DNA of 64,000 nucleotides, from contig NC_062971.1 in the NCBI RefSeq assembly GCF_023078275.1, positions 5,456,001 to 5,520,000 of the forward strand. The letters are read 5' to 3'. Each line of letters begins with the position of its first letter. Position 1 is the stretch's first letter. Below the pieces are notes generated by a model, which saw only the letters and a program-made list of their open reading frames with translations, ran no database searches and was not told the origin of the DNA. This document shows, in pieces, positions 34,513-45,793 of this stretch. This stretch comes from Leguminivora glycinivorella. Its lineage: Eukaryota > Arthropoda > Insecta > Lepidoptera > Tortricidae. Made by a program: the position numbers and the translations under genes.

Positions 34513-34653
34513 ATGAGCTGGCTGCGGACCCCGGTGTTCGCGCGGCAGCTCTCGCGGAGCCTCGACCCGAGGCACGACTACGAGCCGCAAGCCTGCTACA
34601 GTTCCTTCTGCAAGCACTGGCAGCAGGCTCATGAGATCATCCTCAAGTCGCAG
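34513..34653 (+). CDS. FHIP: FHIP exon 1 (FTS and Hook-interacting protein)
   Basis: Starts at ATG 34513 (CCAAAATGAGC) and encodes 47 residues beginning MSWLRTPVFARQLSRSLDPR and ending EIILKSQ, followed by CAG|GTGACT. FHIP proteins join FTS and Hook to couple early endosomes to dynein. With exons 2 and 3 the order is: SFCKHWQQAHEIIL, then QLHDDVLAVANHLEQLATLL, then ACLEHLLSENLLDKLYEW, then RSEELKLFGSLI. This reproduces the N-terminal helical region of the family. The FHIP1-like RxEELKLF favours FHIP1 over FHIP2. A CGTAACAG acceptor at about 34479-34486 suggests a separate leader exon, and a three-codon upstream frame (ATG ACG TGA, 34497) precedes the start. The exon is GC-rich compared with its surroundings. 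Confidence 0.8.
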
Positions 34654-35177
34654 GTGACTACGGTTCATATTGTATTGACACTCTCGCGAAGCCTGGACCC
34701 GAGGCATGACTACGAGCCACAAGCCTGCTACAGTTCCTTCTGCAAGCACTGGCAGCAGGCTCATGAGATCATCCTCAAGTCGCAGGTGACTACGGTTCAT
34801 ATTGTATTGACACTCGCGGAGCCTCGACCCGAGGCACAACTACAAGCCGCAAGCCTGCTACAGTTCCTTCTGCAAGCACTGGCAGCAGGCTCATGAGATC
34901 ATACTCAAGTCGCAGGTGACTACGGTTCATATTGTATTGACACTCTCGCGAAGCCTCGACCCGAGGCATGACTACGAGCCACAAGCCTGCTACAGTTCCT
35001 TCTGCAAGCACTGGCAGCAGGCTCATGAGATCATCCTCAAGTCGCAGGTGACTACGGTTCATATTGTATTGACACTCGCGGAGCCTCGACCCGAGGCACG
35101 ACTACGAGCCGCAAGCCTGTTACAGTTCCTTCTGCAAGCACTGGCAGCAGGCTCATGAGATCATACTCAAGTCGCAG
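34654..35177 (+). repeat. Tandem amplification of FHIP exon 1 (4 extra copies)
   Basis: Four units follow exon 1: 34654-34785 (132 bp), 34786-34915 (130), 34916-35047 (132), 35048-35177 (130). Each has 29 bp of intron start (GTGACTACGG...TTGACACT) then about 101-103 bp of exon 1 ending AAGTCGCAG. The first three are each followed by GTGACT and the last by GTGAATATGG. Units 1 and 3 share CTCTCGCGAAGCCT and CATGACTACGAGCCACAAGC; units 2 and 4 share CTCGCGGAGCCT and ATCATACTCAAG. The array therefore grew by duplicating a 262-bp dimer. Reading through, the frame stays open across unit 1 (44 extra residues) but ends at 34896 in unit 2. Confidence 0.85.
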
Positions 35178-35390
35178 GTGAATATGGTATTACTTTAATA
35201 AAAGGAACTTTTTTGTAAGGACTTTTGTGTTGGAAATGCTTGGTCTGGTACTGAGTTTGTATGGTTAGAACCAATCCTGATCCCAATATTGTAGGGATTT
35301 GTATAAAAGCCACTCCCTACTGGCGCTCCATCTACCGCACGACAACGGTAACTAACTCAAGGACAGGCAATAACAAAACTACTATAGGTA

Positions 35391-35691
35391 CAGTCAACCA
35401 AGCTGAATCCTAGGCCACTGTAGAACCCTTTCACAGTAAAAGTCAAACTGACTTTTATCCATACTAATATTATAAATGGGAAAGTGTGTGTGTCTGTTTG
35501 TTTGGCCGTCTTTCACGGCAAAATGGAGCGACGAATTGAATTGAGATAGTTGAAGGGATGGAGAGTGACATAGGCTACTTTTTGTCTCGTTCTAACGCGA
35601 GCGAAGCCGCGGGCAAAAGCTAGTAGCAAATAAAGCACGGTGTCAATACGACAGGGTTCTAGAGTGGCCTAGTATTCCAATTGGTTGACTG
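35391..35691. mobile_element. TA-flanked MITE with a nested repeat
   Basis: CAGTCAACCAAGCTGAATCC at the left pairs with the right end ...TATTCCAATTGGTTGACTG, with TA on both sides (35389-35390, 35692-35693). A copy of the 170-bp dispersed repeat (35459-35627) is inserted in the middle. The same MITE family is cut by the window start at 1-98. Confidence 0.7.
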
Positions 35692-35830
35692 TACTTGGGT
35701 TAGATCAATCAAATCTATAGTTCGGACCTTTCTAAAATCGGGCGGGCAATATTCGTGCATCTTAAATTTGTAGCACTTTAAGCTATTCTTATTCGATTTT
35801 GTAGATTTCTAACCCGAATCTTTGTTACAG

Positions 35831-36015
35831 CCACGCCAACTTCACGATGACGTGCTGGCCGTCGCCAATCACTTAGAACAACTAGCAACCCTGCTGGAAC
35901 TAGAAGCGAGAGCACGAGAGACCAACACAGTGGCCACATCAGGGGCGTGTCTTGAGCATTTACTGTCGGAGAACCTTCTGGACAAACTGTATGAATGGGG
36001 AAACTCTACTGGCAT
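35831..36015 (+). CDS. FHIP: FHIP exon 2
   Basis: Acceptor TTTGTTACAG| precedes CCACGCCAACTTC. The exon encodes PRQLHDDVLAVANHLEQLAT, then TLLELEARARETNTVATSG, then ACLEHLLSENLLDKLYEWGN, and ends GGCAT|GTAAGTAC. It enters in phase 0 (matching exon 1) and leaves in phase 2. These are conserved FHIP helices: NHLEQLxTLLxxE and CLEHLLSENLLDKL. The next exon is 26.7 kb away. Confidence 0.85.
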
Positions 36016-36329
36016 GTAAGTACTTATTTCTTAGCGGTCTAGCTGAACTAAGTGTAAGCTGTCGGGTAAACATCTAAACGCATAAACAAAAGACGCGCGC
36101 TGGCAGCGGCATCCCTACCGGCCAGATTGCCAGCACGCGCGCAGCATTGAGTTTAATAGTTCTGTCCCCTGCACTAAGAGTCGATTGCACCTTATCAAAT
36201 CATGCATCTGCCATCGTTAACGAGTTCGCAAGAATTGTACACAAGATTTTATTTAGTTGGCTGCTACTCAGTGTTATGGTGAGTACGACTGGCCCTATCT
36301 GTGCGACTGTTCGTTACAACTGTAGGTAT

Positions 36330-36790
36330 AGTCATGCAAAAATATGAGTCTATTCGATAGTCCAAAGCGGAGCTCCTCATAAAGCCAAAGGCGCAAAAAC
36401 GACTCACAGAGGCGCAATTTTGTGAGTCACAGCCGTTACAGGAGATGATGAGCGAACTTCAAAGGACTATAAGATTCCGAAGGGCACTTAGTGGCAAACT
36501 ACCGAAATGGGCATCCCGACGGTGACGATCGAGTTCGCGGTTAAAGTCTTAATTATAACTCTGTATTATAGAAGTAATAGTGATGGCGAAATATAAGGCC
36601 TAAAAGTCGGGAACACAGGCGCCCTGTGAAGTCAAAATACCCCAAAATATGCCAAAGACCGCAGCTCTGCAGTTGATAAAAGCTTGGAAGCTCGCTGCTT
36701 CCCGGCTAGCGAGTTGAGTCTTAATAAATTGTGTCAATAGGAAAAAAATCGCGCTCGCTCCGCTCGCGCTTACTATTTATGTCGTTGTCT
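36330..36790 (-). repeat. Dispersed repeat Y, inverted copy
   Basis: Inverted match to 27545-28000. This copy is followed by a small palindrome TCGCGCTCGCTCCGCTCGCG. A GC-rich hairpin (GCGCGCTGGCA/TGCCAGCACGCGCG) lies just upstream at 36090-36142. Confidence 0.65.
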
Positions 36791-37700
36791 TTTAGTTACT
36801 TAGGAAAAATTCCGCTCTCGCGTTTTGATTTCAGGTATATTCTATACAAACACTGAGTCATCGCAACTACACATACATAATTTGCATGTCGTCGTTCAAA
36901 CCTTTGTTATCAAGGAAGTTTATAAAATTAGGGTGTGAAAACCGGTATGCTTAAGTGGGTTTCTGAAGTCCTAAAAGATACCAAACCCTTAACGCCAACC
37001 GCAAATGAGTCACTGAGTTCAAGCTCTGATCAATCCGATTACCTGTCATATAGGAATGTTCGTATTCGTATTAATAGTTTAGAGTAGATATTATATCCTT
37101 AAGATCCTAGTGCAAATGCATGCAAACTAGGACAAGTTTGAAATTAAACTACTCGACTCGATACTTTTATTTCTAATAAGTGACGATTCCTGGAAATGTA
37201 ATCAACAACGTTCCAGTCTGCTATGTTAATAAGAGTCATAGTTCATATCATCGTTACATATACATATATATCCGCTATATCATGAGTCAGTCGCTGTAAT
37301 ATTTATCGCGAATATTCGTAATTTGTTCGAAGTTGCATTGCAGTTTAAACTTTAGGCATACTTAACCTCTTAATGTTCGATAACATATTATGTTATCGGG
37401 ACAAGTGAATACCCAGTGACGGCAGTGACCCAGTAGGCCTTAGCACATGATTGTCGCGAGAGTATGTCGCCGCCAGATATACATGCTGGCGACTGTATAA
37501 AAATGCGATTCTTTTATTTTATTTCATCATCATTCTGGTAAAATACATTTTCGATATTTGACCTTCCTTCTTCGGTTGTGACAAATATAATATGGTCTGC
37601 CTAAGGCAGCGTTCCCACTTAAGCGTCGCGTGTCTCGGGGCGCGCAAAGGACGTCCGCGCCACGCCGCCTGAATGTAATTCAAAAAACGTCTCCTCAGTA

Positions 37701-37806
37701 CATTTTGTATAGGAAGGACGTAAGACGCGCCGCCAAGCGGCGCGGCGCGCGCCACGCCGCCGCCACGCCACCTGGGGCATGTCTTACGTCCTTCCTATAC
37801 AAAATG
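37701..37806. mobile_element. Foldback with exact 26-bp arms and GC-rich core
   Basis: CATTTTGTATAGGAAGGACG then TAAGAC (37701-37726) is exactly inverted at 37781-37806. The 54-bp centre is almost only G and C (CGCCGCCAAGCGGCGCGGCG), far from local composition. A related GC-rich block (CGTCCGCGCCACGCCGCC) lies just upstream at 37650-37670. It is probably part of a larger MITE. Confidence 0.6.
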
Positions 37807-37819
37807 GTCACTTTAGTAA

Positions 37820-37915
37820 AAACTGGTGCCTACGCCAAATCTTGGGATTACTTGTCAAGGCGGATCCAAGGCTCCCATGAGCCGTGGCGAATGCCGGGAT
37901 AACGCAAGGAGGATG
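37820..37915 (-). repeat. LINE-type repeat fragment, inverted
   Basis: Complement of part of 38985-39175: CTACGCCAAATCTTGGG, GGCTCCCATGAGCCGTGGC and ATAACGCAAGGAGG are shared. The next repeat, X, begins about 70 bp later. Confidence 0.6.
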
Positions 37916-37984
37916 ATGACTTATGCTCCATTTAGACGGATCGAACTGTCCCTTCTTAAATAGAATTAAAGGCCTTCTTCCAAG

Positions 37985-38280
37985 CAAAGACATATGTAAC
38001 TCCGTATAGACGGATAAAGTCTAAGAAAAAAACGTACCTCAAAGCCATAGAGAAAAAGGTACGGTGGCCTAGATGGCGTTACACCTTTGGGGATCGCTCG
38101 GCTAGATGGCTCTAATATTAATATTTGACATTTTAACACATATTATCAAGAGCTAGGAATATGGACCAAATTGTCAAAACTGAGGTTCAAAAGTTTGTGT
38201 CGAGAGATGGCTGTCTATGTGATTTTACTATGACAGTAACTCTCTATAATACTCGATCCTCTTTGATAGAAGTAAAGGCC
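37985..38280 (-). repeat. Dispersed repeat X, inverted copy
   Basis: Inverted match to 25545-25880 with GTACGGTGGCCTAGATGGCG, TTGACATTTTAACAC and ACTCTCTATAATACTCGATC. It lacks the internal interruption seen in the other copy. Confidence 0.6.
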
Positions 38281-38524
38281 TTCTTCCAAGTATAGAAGTT
38301 ATCATATGTTTCTAGTTATGGTTATATGATGTAATATAGTGTATGTTACACGTAGTTATTGGCGACCCTGAACATAATTTGCACTATTCTATCTACTTCG
38401 TACTGACGTTATTAGCTTAAACGTTGTTTAATTATAGAATAGAATACGTCGGAAATATCCGAGTACTAGTAACTACAGCTTCATGGGCGTTACCGAAACG
38501 TTTAGATAGGTGAGCATAAACTAA

Positions 38525-38712
38525 CAACGATATTTCCAAAAGGGGTAGGCAGAACACATGAAAATATTCAGTGCCTCTTAGCAATTAGTGACAGGTTTCT
38601 AGCCCATCCCCATCGTTCACACCACAAAATGAACCCATATCCCACAATCGATTTCTACGACACCCACTGGGAGGAAAGGTGGTGGAATTTGTAACCCGTC
38701 ACCACACTGGGT
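38525..38712 (+). repeat. Dispersed repeat, copy 2
   Basis: Same family as 17163-17335. It has GATATTTCCAAAAGGGGTAG, then AGTGACAGGTTTCTAGCC, and ends with CGATTTCTACGACACCCACT. The stretch from 38713 to 38980 shows nothing further. Confidence 0.5.
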
Positions 38713-38984
38713 ATCATCATTATTGTGGTACTCAATATAAAGTAACAGATATCCAGGTTAACATGTGTCGTGCTACCGTGTTCCTGTTTGCAACTAAGTT
38801 ACGGAAAGACAATATTAACATACACGTTTTCCTCATTGTGCGTATGTTAGAATTTTAAATAAGATTGCTTGTTATGAAGTTGAACACGCAAATGCCAATG
38901 TCCAAATGTTTTTAAGTATCCGATTGTTATTGTTATATTCTTACATTTTTAATATATTTATGCCACTGTGTCGTCGTCCTCCTT

Positions 38985-39175
38985 GCGTTATCCCGGCATT
39001 TGCCACGGCTCATGGGAGCCTTGGGTCCGCCTTGACAACTAACCCCAAGATTTGGCGTAGGCACTAGTTTTACGAAAGCGACTGCCATCTGACCTTCCAA
39101 TCCGAAGGGTAACTAGGCCTTATTGGAATTATTCCGATTTCCTCACGATGTTTTCCTTCACCGTTTTTATGCCAC
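38985..39175 (+). repeat. LINE-type repeat fragment
   Basis: Contains CCTCCTTGCGTTATCCCGGC, CATGGGAGCCTTGGGTCCGC, CGAAAGCGACTGCCATCTGA and CTCACGATGTTTTCCTTCAC, a string I recognise from a LINE common in moths. Another short piece is at 62583-62635. Confidence 0.6.
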
Positions 39176-39263
39176 TGTGTGATACCTACAAGAAAAGTTG
39201 TATAAGGATAAGAAATATTAGTAGCACAAAAAGTACACTTTTTGTATTGCTATTTATATGCAT

Positions 39264-39582
39264 TCGGATCGCATCCGAAACACTACACTGCGCTCCAAAA
39301 CACGAATAGCTGATGTGGGGGAGAAGACCGCCAGACTAAAGTGGGACTGGGCAGGCCACGTTTGTAGCATGCACCCGGATAGGTGGGCCAGCATAGCCAC
39401 CAAGTGGATGCCTCAAATTAAGCGCGGACGTGGAAGGCCCAGACGGAGATGGCGGGACGACTTTGACACCTTCATGACTAATTGGCCAGAAATAGCACAC
39501 CAACGGGAGCTGTGGAAATCACGGGGAGAGGCCTTTGCCCAGCAGTGGGATACATAAACGGGCTATCTAAAAAAAAAAAAAA
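39264..39582 (+). pseudogene. 5'-truncated non-LTR retrotransposon, ORF2 C-terminus
   Basis: An open frame encodes the last ~96 residues of a LINE polyprotein: KTRIADVGEKTARLKWDWAG, HVCSMHPDRWASIATKW, then RGRGRPRRRWRDDFDTF and a stop at 39557. These are the typical basic C-terminal motifs of RTE/R2-like endonuclease-reverse transcriptases (W-AGH...RW...RGRPxxRWRDD). A poly(A) tract of 14 bases follows. The 10-bp TTATATGCAT is duplicated on both sides (39254-39263, 39583-39592), so this is one clean truncated insertion. 39593-40012 holds nothing else. Confidence 0.8.
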
Positions 39583-41445
39583 TTATATGCATGCGTAACT
39601 TGCGCTTCATACATCTGGCTCAAATAGTACGAAATTAATAAGTAATACGGAAGGATTACTTATTTTACAATATTCCTGCTTAATTATAGTAGTGATACAA
39701 CCTACGAAACAAGAAGTTCAAGGTGCTATCCTTTAAAATATTACAAAAAATCTTAGCAGACAATACTGCGTTGCGATCCACATAAATAATATTCCTATTC
39801 ATGCATTGAAATACAACTAATTTTATACGGTTTTATTTTCCTGTTAACGTCCATAAATTGTAGCTAAGGCATATCAATCACGAATGCAAAACCGCAAAGC
39901 GATGTTTTATTGTTTACAAACAGTCCGTAGTATTCCTTACGATGTAATTGATATGCACCTAGCTGATAATCACACGCCACCGTAGGCTGTAAACATGCAT
40001 AATAACATCTGGGTACGTAGCCGAATGGCACAAACGCTCACGAAACGCTCGTAGATATATTATCTATCTCTATCGCTCTTGCGTATTGGCGCGACAGAGC
40101 CAGACTACTGTAACTAAAACCTCCGCTCACCTTACTTATTTACTTACTTACTCGACTAATCAACAGTATAGCTAACCCCCCTTTAAATATACCCCGTAAA
40201 TTTGGCCTTGTGATCGTCTAGCGTGAATAAGTAGAACCCTTCGATGTGAACCGCGATAACCTAGATCCTTTAATGAGTATCAGCTGTATTTTTGACTAAT
40301 ATTTAAAATTTTATTTATTTATATTTTAAAGAAGAATAAAGGTTATTGTAGCATAATAATATAGTGTTATAGAAGAGTATTTTATCAGATTTAGGCCTAG
40401 AAAGTTATGAGTGAGAAAATTAATGACGTAATGAAGAAATTTTAGAAAAAAAGTTAGTGAGTGAAACTTACATGAAATAAATATTAAAAAATATTTTAGA
40501 AAACATCGGCTACGCTCTATTTTCGATTCCGGTTTGGGGTGAGAACTTGCGATACCGTCTGGAATCCTTAGGCCCAATCAAACCACATTATCGGGCATCC
40601 TAAGCAAGTAAGCCTGAAGGGCTATCTATCTACAAACTAACCCCTTTTTTATTTTGTTTCTTTTTCCTAGCTAAACCCCCTTTTCCCCAATACTGCTAAT
40701 AGACCATAACTTCTCGATCTTTCTAATGTTTTATCGAAACACCGAGCAGTTGCTAACTTTTATAAGAACTAAGTCTACTAACTTTTCTAAGCTTTTGACT
40801 TTCCATCAGTGGACGGCGCTCGCATGCCACTGGGCCCTATAACAAACCTATGCTTTTTATTCCAAAGAATAGTTTGTTTCCCTAACCATCTTGATAGAAT
40901 TTACCTTTAAAACCAGTTAGCAACACTAAGTGTCCCGCAGCCACACCGAAAGATCAGAAATTGCTACCACAATTATTAATTTCACTCAGATAAATTAAGT
41001 AATAAGAGATTTTATAAATTACCAGTTCTACCACTTATTTTAAGATAGTAAACACCACATTTAAAGTCCATTTAAACCATATAAATAGTAGTAGTTAAAT
41101 TATTTCTCCACAATACACGTTGACCAATTATATTCCAAGACCAATCATAAAAGAACTCTACTTTCATAGAAATAGTGTGTGACTTTACCCTAGTCCTATC
41201 GTTTTCCCTACTCTAGCATATCTGAAACACAGACCATCACTTACCATAGATCTTGTGTTCAAAATATGCACAAGTGTATCCCTACCATAAGCTGTACAGT
41301 TCAGCCAGCGAAGCTGAGATAGGCAACCTATAGGCTTGAGTTATGATCCCCCCCTCTGCTTTTGCCCGCAGGCTAGGGTAGCAGAGAGTAGATCGCCCTA
41401 TCCGTGTATATATCCAGTATTCTAGGACACACCAGTACCAGCCAC

Positions 41446-41811
41446 ATGGGAGACCCAGCTGCGATCAAACTTTACTTAGATATGGATCAATCACAACCGA
41501 AATCCCCAGCGACCAACGCCAGCATGGACCAGAGCACCGAGTAAATAAATATATATATATATAGGACCCCAGCCTCAAATACTGCCGACTTCTGTGAGCA
41601 AGGATTACTCCTAATGTCTTTCGTCAATCGTGAAAGTCCTCACTTCCATCTAACAGTTGGACTCTTTGAGACCGGTGAGAAAATACGCTTTTGTAAGTAT
41701 AGAAAAGCGTCCAAGCCCTCCACTTGGAACAAAAAGACCCCTAAACGCCTCTTATTTGACACCGTAAGGGAAGAAGCGCCTAGCCGGACAACAGTCTGTC
41801 ACAAACAATGA
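41446..41811 (+). other. Short open frames inside the left terminal repeat
   Basis: ATG 41446 opens 32 codons (MGDPAAIKLYLDMDQSQPKS...) to TAA 41542. The same frame then stays open for 89 more codons, including ATG 41614 (65 codons, starting MSFVNRESPHFHLTVGLFET), to TGA 41811. Both frames are present unchanged in the right copy (53705-54070). A strong donor GTAAGTAT at 41693 lies in the loop of an exact 8-bp stem ACGCTTTT/AAAAGCGT. They may be the leader of a spliced transcript starting in the repeat. No domain is recognised. Confidence 0.3.
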
Positions 41812-42371
41812 TCTGGCTTATAACTTTCACAAAATAACCCCATAGAAAATTACTAAATTCAATTTTACTGACCAACTAAACAAACGAGTGAAGTTTCCTT
41901 TACGTGCTATAATCTAAGCTTAGTTTTGCAAGAATTACTCCCTACAAAACCAAACACAGACTTATCTCCAAGCACCAGCCATACATCGACCCAGTCTTTG
42001 TATTGCTTGACGGCACTCAAGAAACAAAGCACAGAAAACTTCACTATACACATTAATTTGAATGTAACACTACACTATAAATAGAACACTAAAATAACCC
42101 CACAACTGACGGTAAAGCAATTCCACCATAGGTCTAAGTCTAACTGTACGACGATATTGTCCCCGCACAATCAAACAGAGACACAATTTCAAAGTTTACA
42201 ATCACTTAGAATAATTTCCAAGTAAAAACAAACAGAGAAATAATAGCAGAACAACTTCACTCACCAGTAACACACGAAAGCCAGAGACACTGTTAGTCTT
42301 GTAGATATTTTAAGAATGACGCGCGTCGGCTCCCTCCGACCCTTTTATAGATTCAAATGGCGACAGAATTT

Positions 42372-42478
42372 GGCGACAAAAAAGCGACAATTGAGCGACA
42401 ATTGAGCGACAATTGAGCGACAAAAGAGCGACAAAACGGCTACAAAAGAGCGACAAAACGGCTACAAAAGAGCGACAA
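42372..42478 (+). repeat. 11-bp minisatellite, GAGCGACAATT/GAGCGACAAAA
   Basis: Successive 11-bp units GAGCGACAATT and GAGCGACAAAA, the latter alternating with CGGCTACAAAA. The right repeat (about 54630-54758) has one more unit of each kind, which explains most of the length difference between the two terminal repeats. Confidence 0.75.
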
Positions 42479-43159
42479 GTAACAATGGATAGCCGCTAAA
42501 TTACATGCATAAGAAAAAGGTCATAACTGTTTTGTTTACTAAGTCGTACGCCTTAGGCATTAATGTCCAAGACAGCTCAGCACGTACGTTTTTGCTTCTC
42601 AATAGTAACATCTGCATGACTGCACGTGTTCCAAAGTGATATAGGAATAATTTTATTGATACCTAGTTAGCGACGAAGAGTTATGTATTGCGGTTAGTAT
42701 AGGTATGCAGATATTTTTTTGTTAAAGGGTTTTAGTTAGTTTTGTAGATCAAATACGCAGTAAAATATCATTTTTGTTTCTAAATGCTACATTAAACACA
42801 TCCAGAAAGTATACTACTAATCATTATCAACTTTCATGACCTGTGATTGAAATCAAGACATAATATCGGAACGCTACGCAGCTGACAACTGTCAGTGTCA
42901 GTATTCCGTCCATGTGAACGTAGTTTGTTGATAAATACGTTTTTTCCAACCTGTTTTGCATCAAATAACATTGAATTTTATGAGTGAAGACGTGACTATA
43001 CATGTGATAAAGCTTCACAGATATTATTTGTTAAAATATCCAATGAAATCCCAAAGAAAATATGCACCAAGAAAGTTGGTCAAGGAAAAGTTGATTCGCC
43101 GTAAGTTTTATATGTAATAACGAGTCCATTTCCTCGTCATAGACGCTTGTTCTGTTACA

Positions 43160-45793
43160 ACTCGCCCCCAAGATTGACTATTTTTTACAAATTACAAAGT
43201 AGTTTTGTAAAAAATTGCAATCTGATCTAGCAAAAGAAGCAATAAAACTGAATAAAAGAATAAAAGAAAAATATTTCTAGATCAGTCGGAAATATCCCCC
43301 CATTTCTAATCGTGTGGTGTGTATTCCAATACTATGCAACTGCTAGCGACTCAGTTTTGAAATCAGCTCATTAGAATCTCGACAATGAACCATGATAACC
43401 CCTTTCTCAGAGTCCACGCATCGCCAGGGATACCAGGTTGTGAATCTGATAGGTCCTATTAACCCGTTCTTGCTAGCTCGTTCCCCGGTCGCGGCGAATA
43501 TTCATTCCATCCACACTGTTGGACCGGAATAATTATCGTAATAATTTCAACGAGTTCACAATAACTTCCCACGCAATTACGAAGAAACCTTTAGAGCTCT
43601 CATTATAAGTCCAGAGCCTTCAATCTCCATTGTCGGAACTCAAACCAATTTCTCTACCTATTCACTCCAGCCACATGTTTTGGCGCATGTCTCATACTTG
43701 AATAAAATATACTGACTTAAGATCTGTTTGGATGTGTTTTTTTTTTTTATAAAACAAACCTTAAATGACATAAGCATGTACCTCAACTCGGTACCATATC
43801 ATGATCAAATGAAAAAATGATTTGATGATACTAAACTTCACATATTTGAACACATAACAAGGAAACAAATATTGAAAAGAGCCTCGTTCTCACTAGACGA
43901 TATCGGCCCTAAAATATGTCGATTGTCAAATACATCCCATTCAAGATGAGGTGTGTGGATTCAGTGTGGGTCTTATTACCTTGTGTAGTTAGTAGTCACA
44001 AAAAACTACCCTTGAAATGGGTCGAATCCATTGGATTTTAACCTAACCAATAAGAATTTTATGACTAATGTGTTCCCAAAATTCCCCCCTTGTTTGTTCC
44101 CGCAAATTCCGACCAAACTAGTTTTGACTACTTTCCAGCGCTGTCTGTCCATATCAATCCACTCTTTCCATAAAAAAAATCATTCGAGACACACTTCATT
44201 CAGTCATTCATCCCATTCAAAACATTCTTACATCTATAAACATTCATCATCTCTAAATTATTCAAACACACACACACAATGTAACCATTCTTACTTCCTC
44301 ATTCGCTCTTTCACTCGATCTCAACAGAAAGCCAACGCTTTTAAAAGTAATCAAAATAAATAATAAAATGAAAATAAAATTTCTATAATAACTTCAAAAA
44401 TTCACGTATCCCATTTTACTCCACTCTACCCTGACTCGAAGGCAAAGAAAATTTCAATTTATTTATGATAGGTTTCATTTTATACGTCTATATTTCATTT
44501 TTACAAAGTATTTATTAACCGCAAACAATTTGACAATGTGTGAAAATTGTTTGCTGCACATACTAAAAATAAAATGTTCGTACGGACAAAATGTTATATT
44601 TTATGGTCACATTTTAACTAGAGTCAATTACTGTAAGGACACTACCCTACTTTCACTTTCCTTGTCTTTGTTTTTTTTTTTCTACAGTTCATAGCGCAAG
44701 ATTGATAGCATAAAATGCAAAAAATTTATAAAAGTAAGTATCTATATCGATCTTTGTAGAACAAAATACTGACCGAGTTATGCTTAGAAACGAGGATCTG
44801 CACTGGTGATTACCGATATTGTACAGTATACCACCCTATATAATGTAAAAAAAATGATAACGCATAAATAATAAATATCACTGCTAACTGTAATAACTAA
44901 AATGAAAAATAGCTTATCCACCGCTCTGAATTTTCTAATGTCTACCCCAGGTAGACTAGATACTATATGTCCAATTATGATTATATTAAAAGAATCCAAC
45001 CATACAATGAATGTTCAATACATTCTCTATACAAAAAAAATTTAAAAAAAAATTGTTGTCCACATAATGAACCGACTTCTTTATCTAGATAATAAAAAAA
45101 ATCCGTATTATAGATTTACATCCACCATACACCACTTTATAATCCTAGGAATGAAACTACTAAATGACAGTGAAACTTTACGATGGGCTAGCCAATAAGG
45201 CCCTTTATCACACAGATCACTATAGAAATAAAATTAATTTCAGACAAAATTTTGACTTCTACCACCCCTATAATAATAACAGTGAATCTCAATAAAATTT
45301 TGAAGAACTCACGACGCATTTAAAATAATGATAATGATGATGATGATAGGAAAGAAAAATAATAATGTACCACATAAGTATGCCACACTGAAAGAAAACT
45401 TTTACTAAAAGGTCATTGACTTGTAACCAATGTACACATAAAATTTACATTACACATCATGTAATGTTCATAATAAACGCATAATACAATTTTGCAAAAA
45501 AAAGTAATTGCAGTTTTGAAGTGGTTTTCATATTTTCAATTTTTTCCCGCAAAATATGATGTATCCTTAATTTTGATATGGTTTTGATATTTTTTTTTGT
45601 AAAATATAATGTAACATCAAATTTGATGTGGTTTTGATAAAATATATTCCTTTTTTTTTTTTTTTTTTTCAAACTATCTGCAAAATTTTATTTTGGTTTT
45701 AATTGCCTTATGATAAAATACAAAATGATGCCATAAGTAGGTTCAAAATACTTTTATTTGATTGAATAATAATGTAACAAAATAATAAATTTC
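43160..45793. other. Element interior, left part, non-coding
   Basis: AT-rich sequence with a few GC-richer patches (43430-43680). The longest frame (44031-44363, 110 codons) is Ser/His/Asn-rich, has no domain and follows base composition. No repeat family from elsewhere in the window recurs here. Confidence 0.4.

Larger units (their letters stand above)
40109..43159 (+). repeat. Left 3.05-kb terminal direct repeat
   Basis: Nearly identical to 52365-55440; by eye roughly ten substitutions and a few small indels, so the insertion is young. It contains a TATA-like ATATATATATATATAGGA (about 41549-41566), two adjacent short reading frames (41446-41544 and 41614-41811), and an 11-bp minisatellite (about 42372-42478). 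The unusual length suggests the repeat itself carries functional sequence. Confidence 0.75.

Noticed and set aside
34465..35062. Minus-strand proteins across the FHIP exon array
   Set aside because: They are antisense shadows of the repeated exon, repeating with the same period.
36061..36142. A pre-microRNA-like GC hairpin
   Set aside because: The stem is short and flanked by repeat Y; nothing supports processing.
42827..43018. Minus-strand 63-codon frame present in both terminal repeats
   Set aside because: Its duplication only reflects the terminal repeats; composition and position suggest chance.
44031..44363. A 110-codon protein gene in the element interior
   Set aside because: Low-complexity Ser/His/Asn/Lys composition follows the local base bias; no domain, no context.
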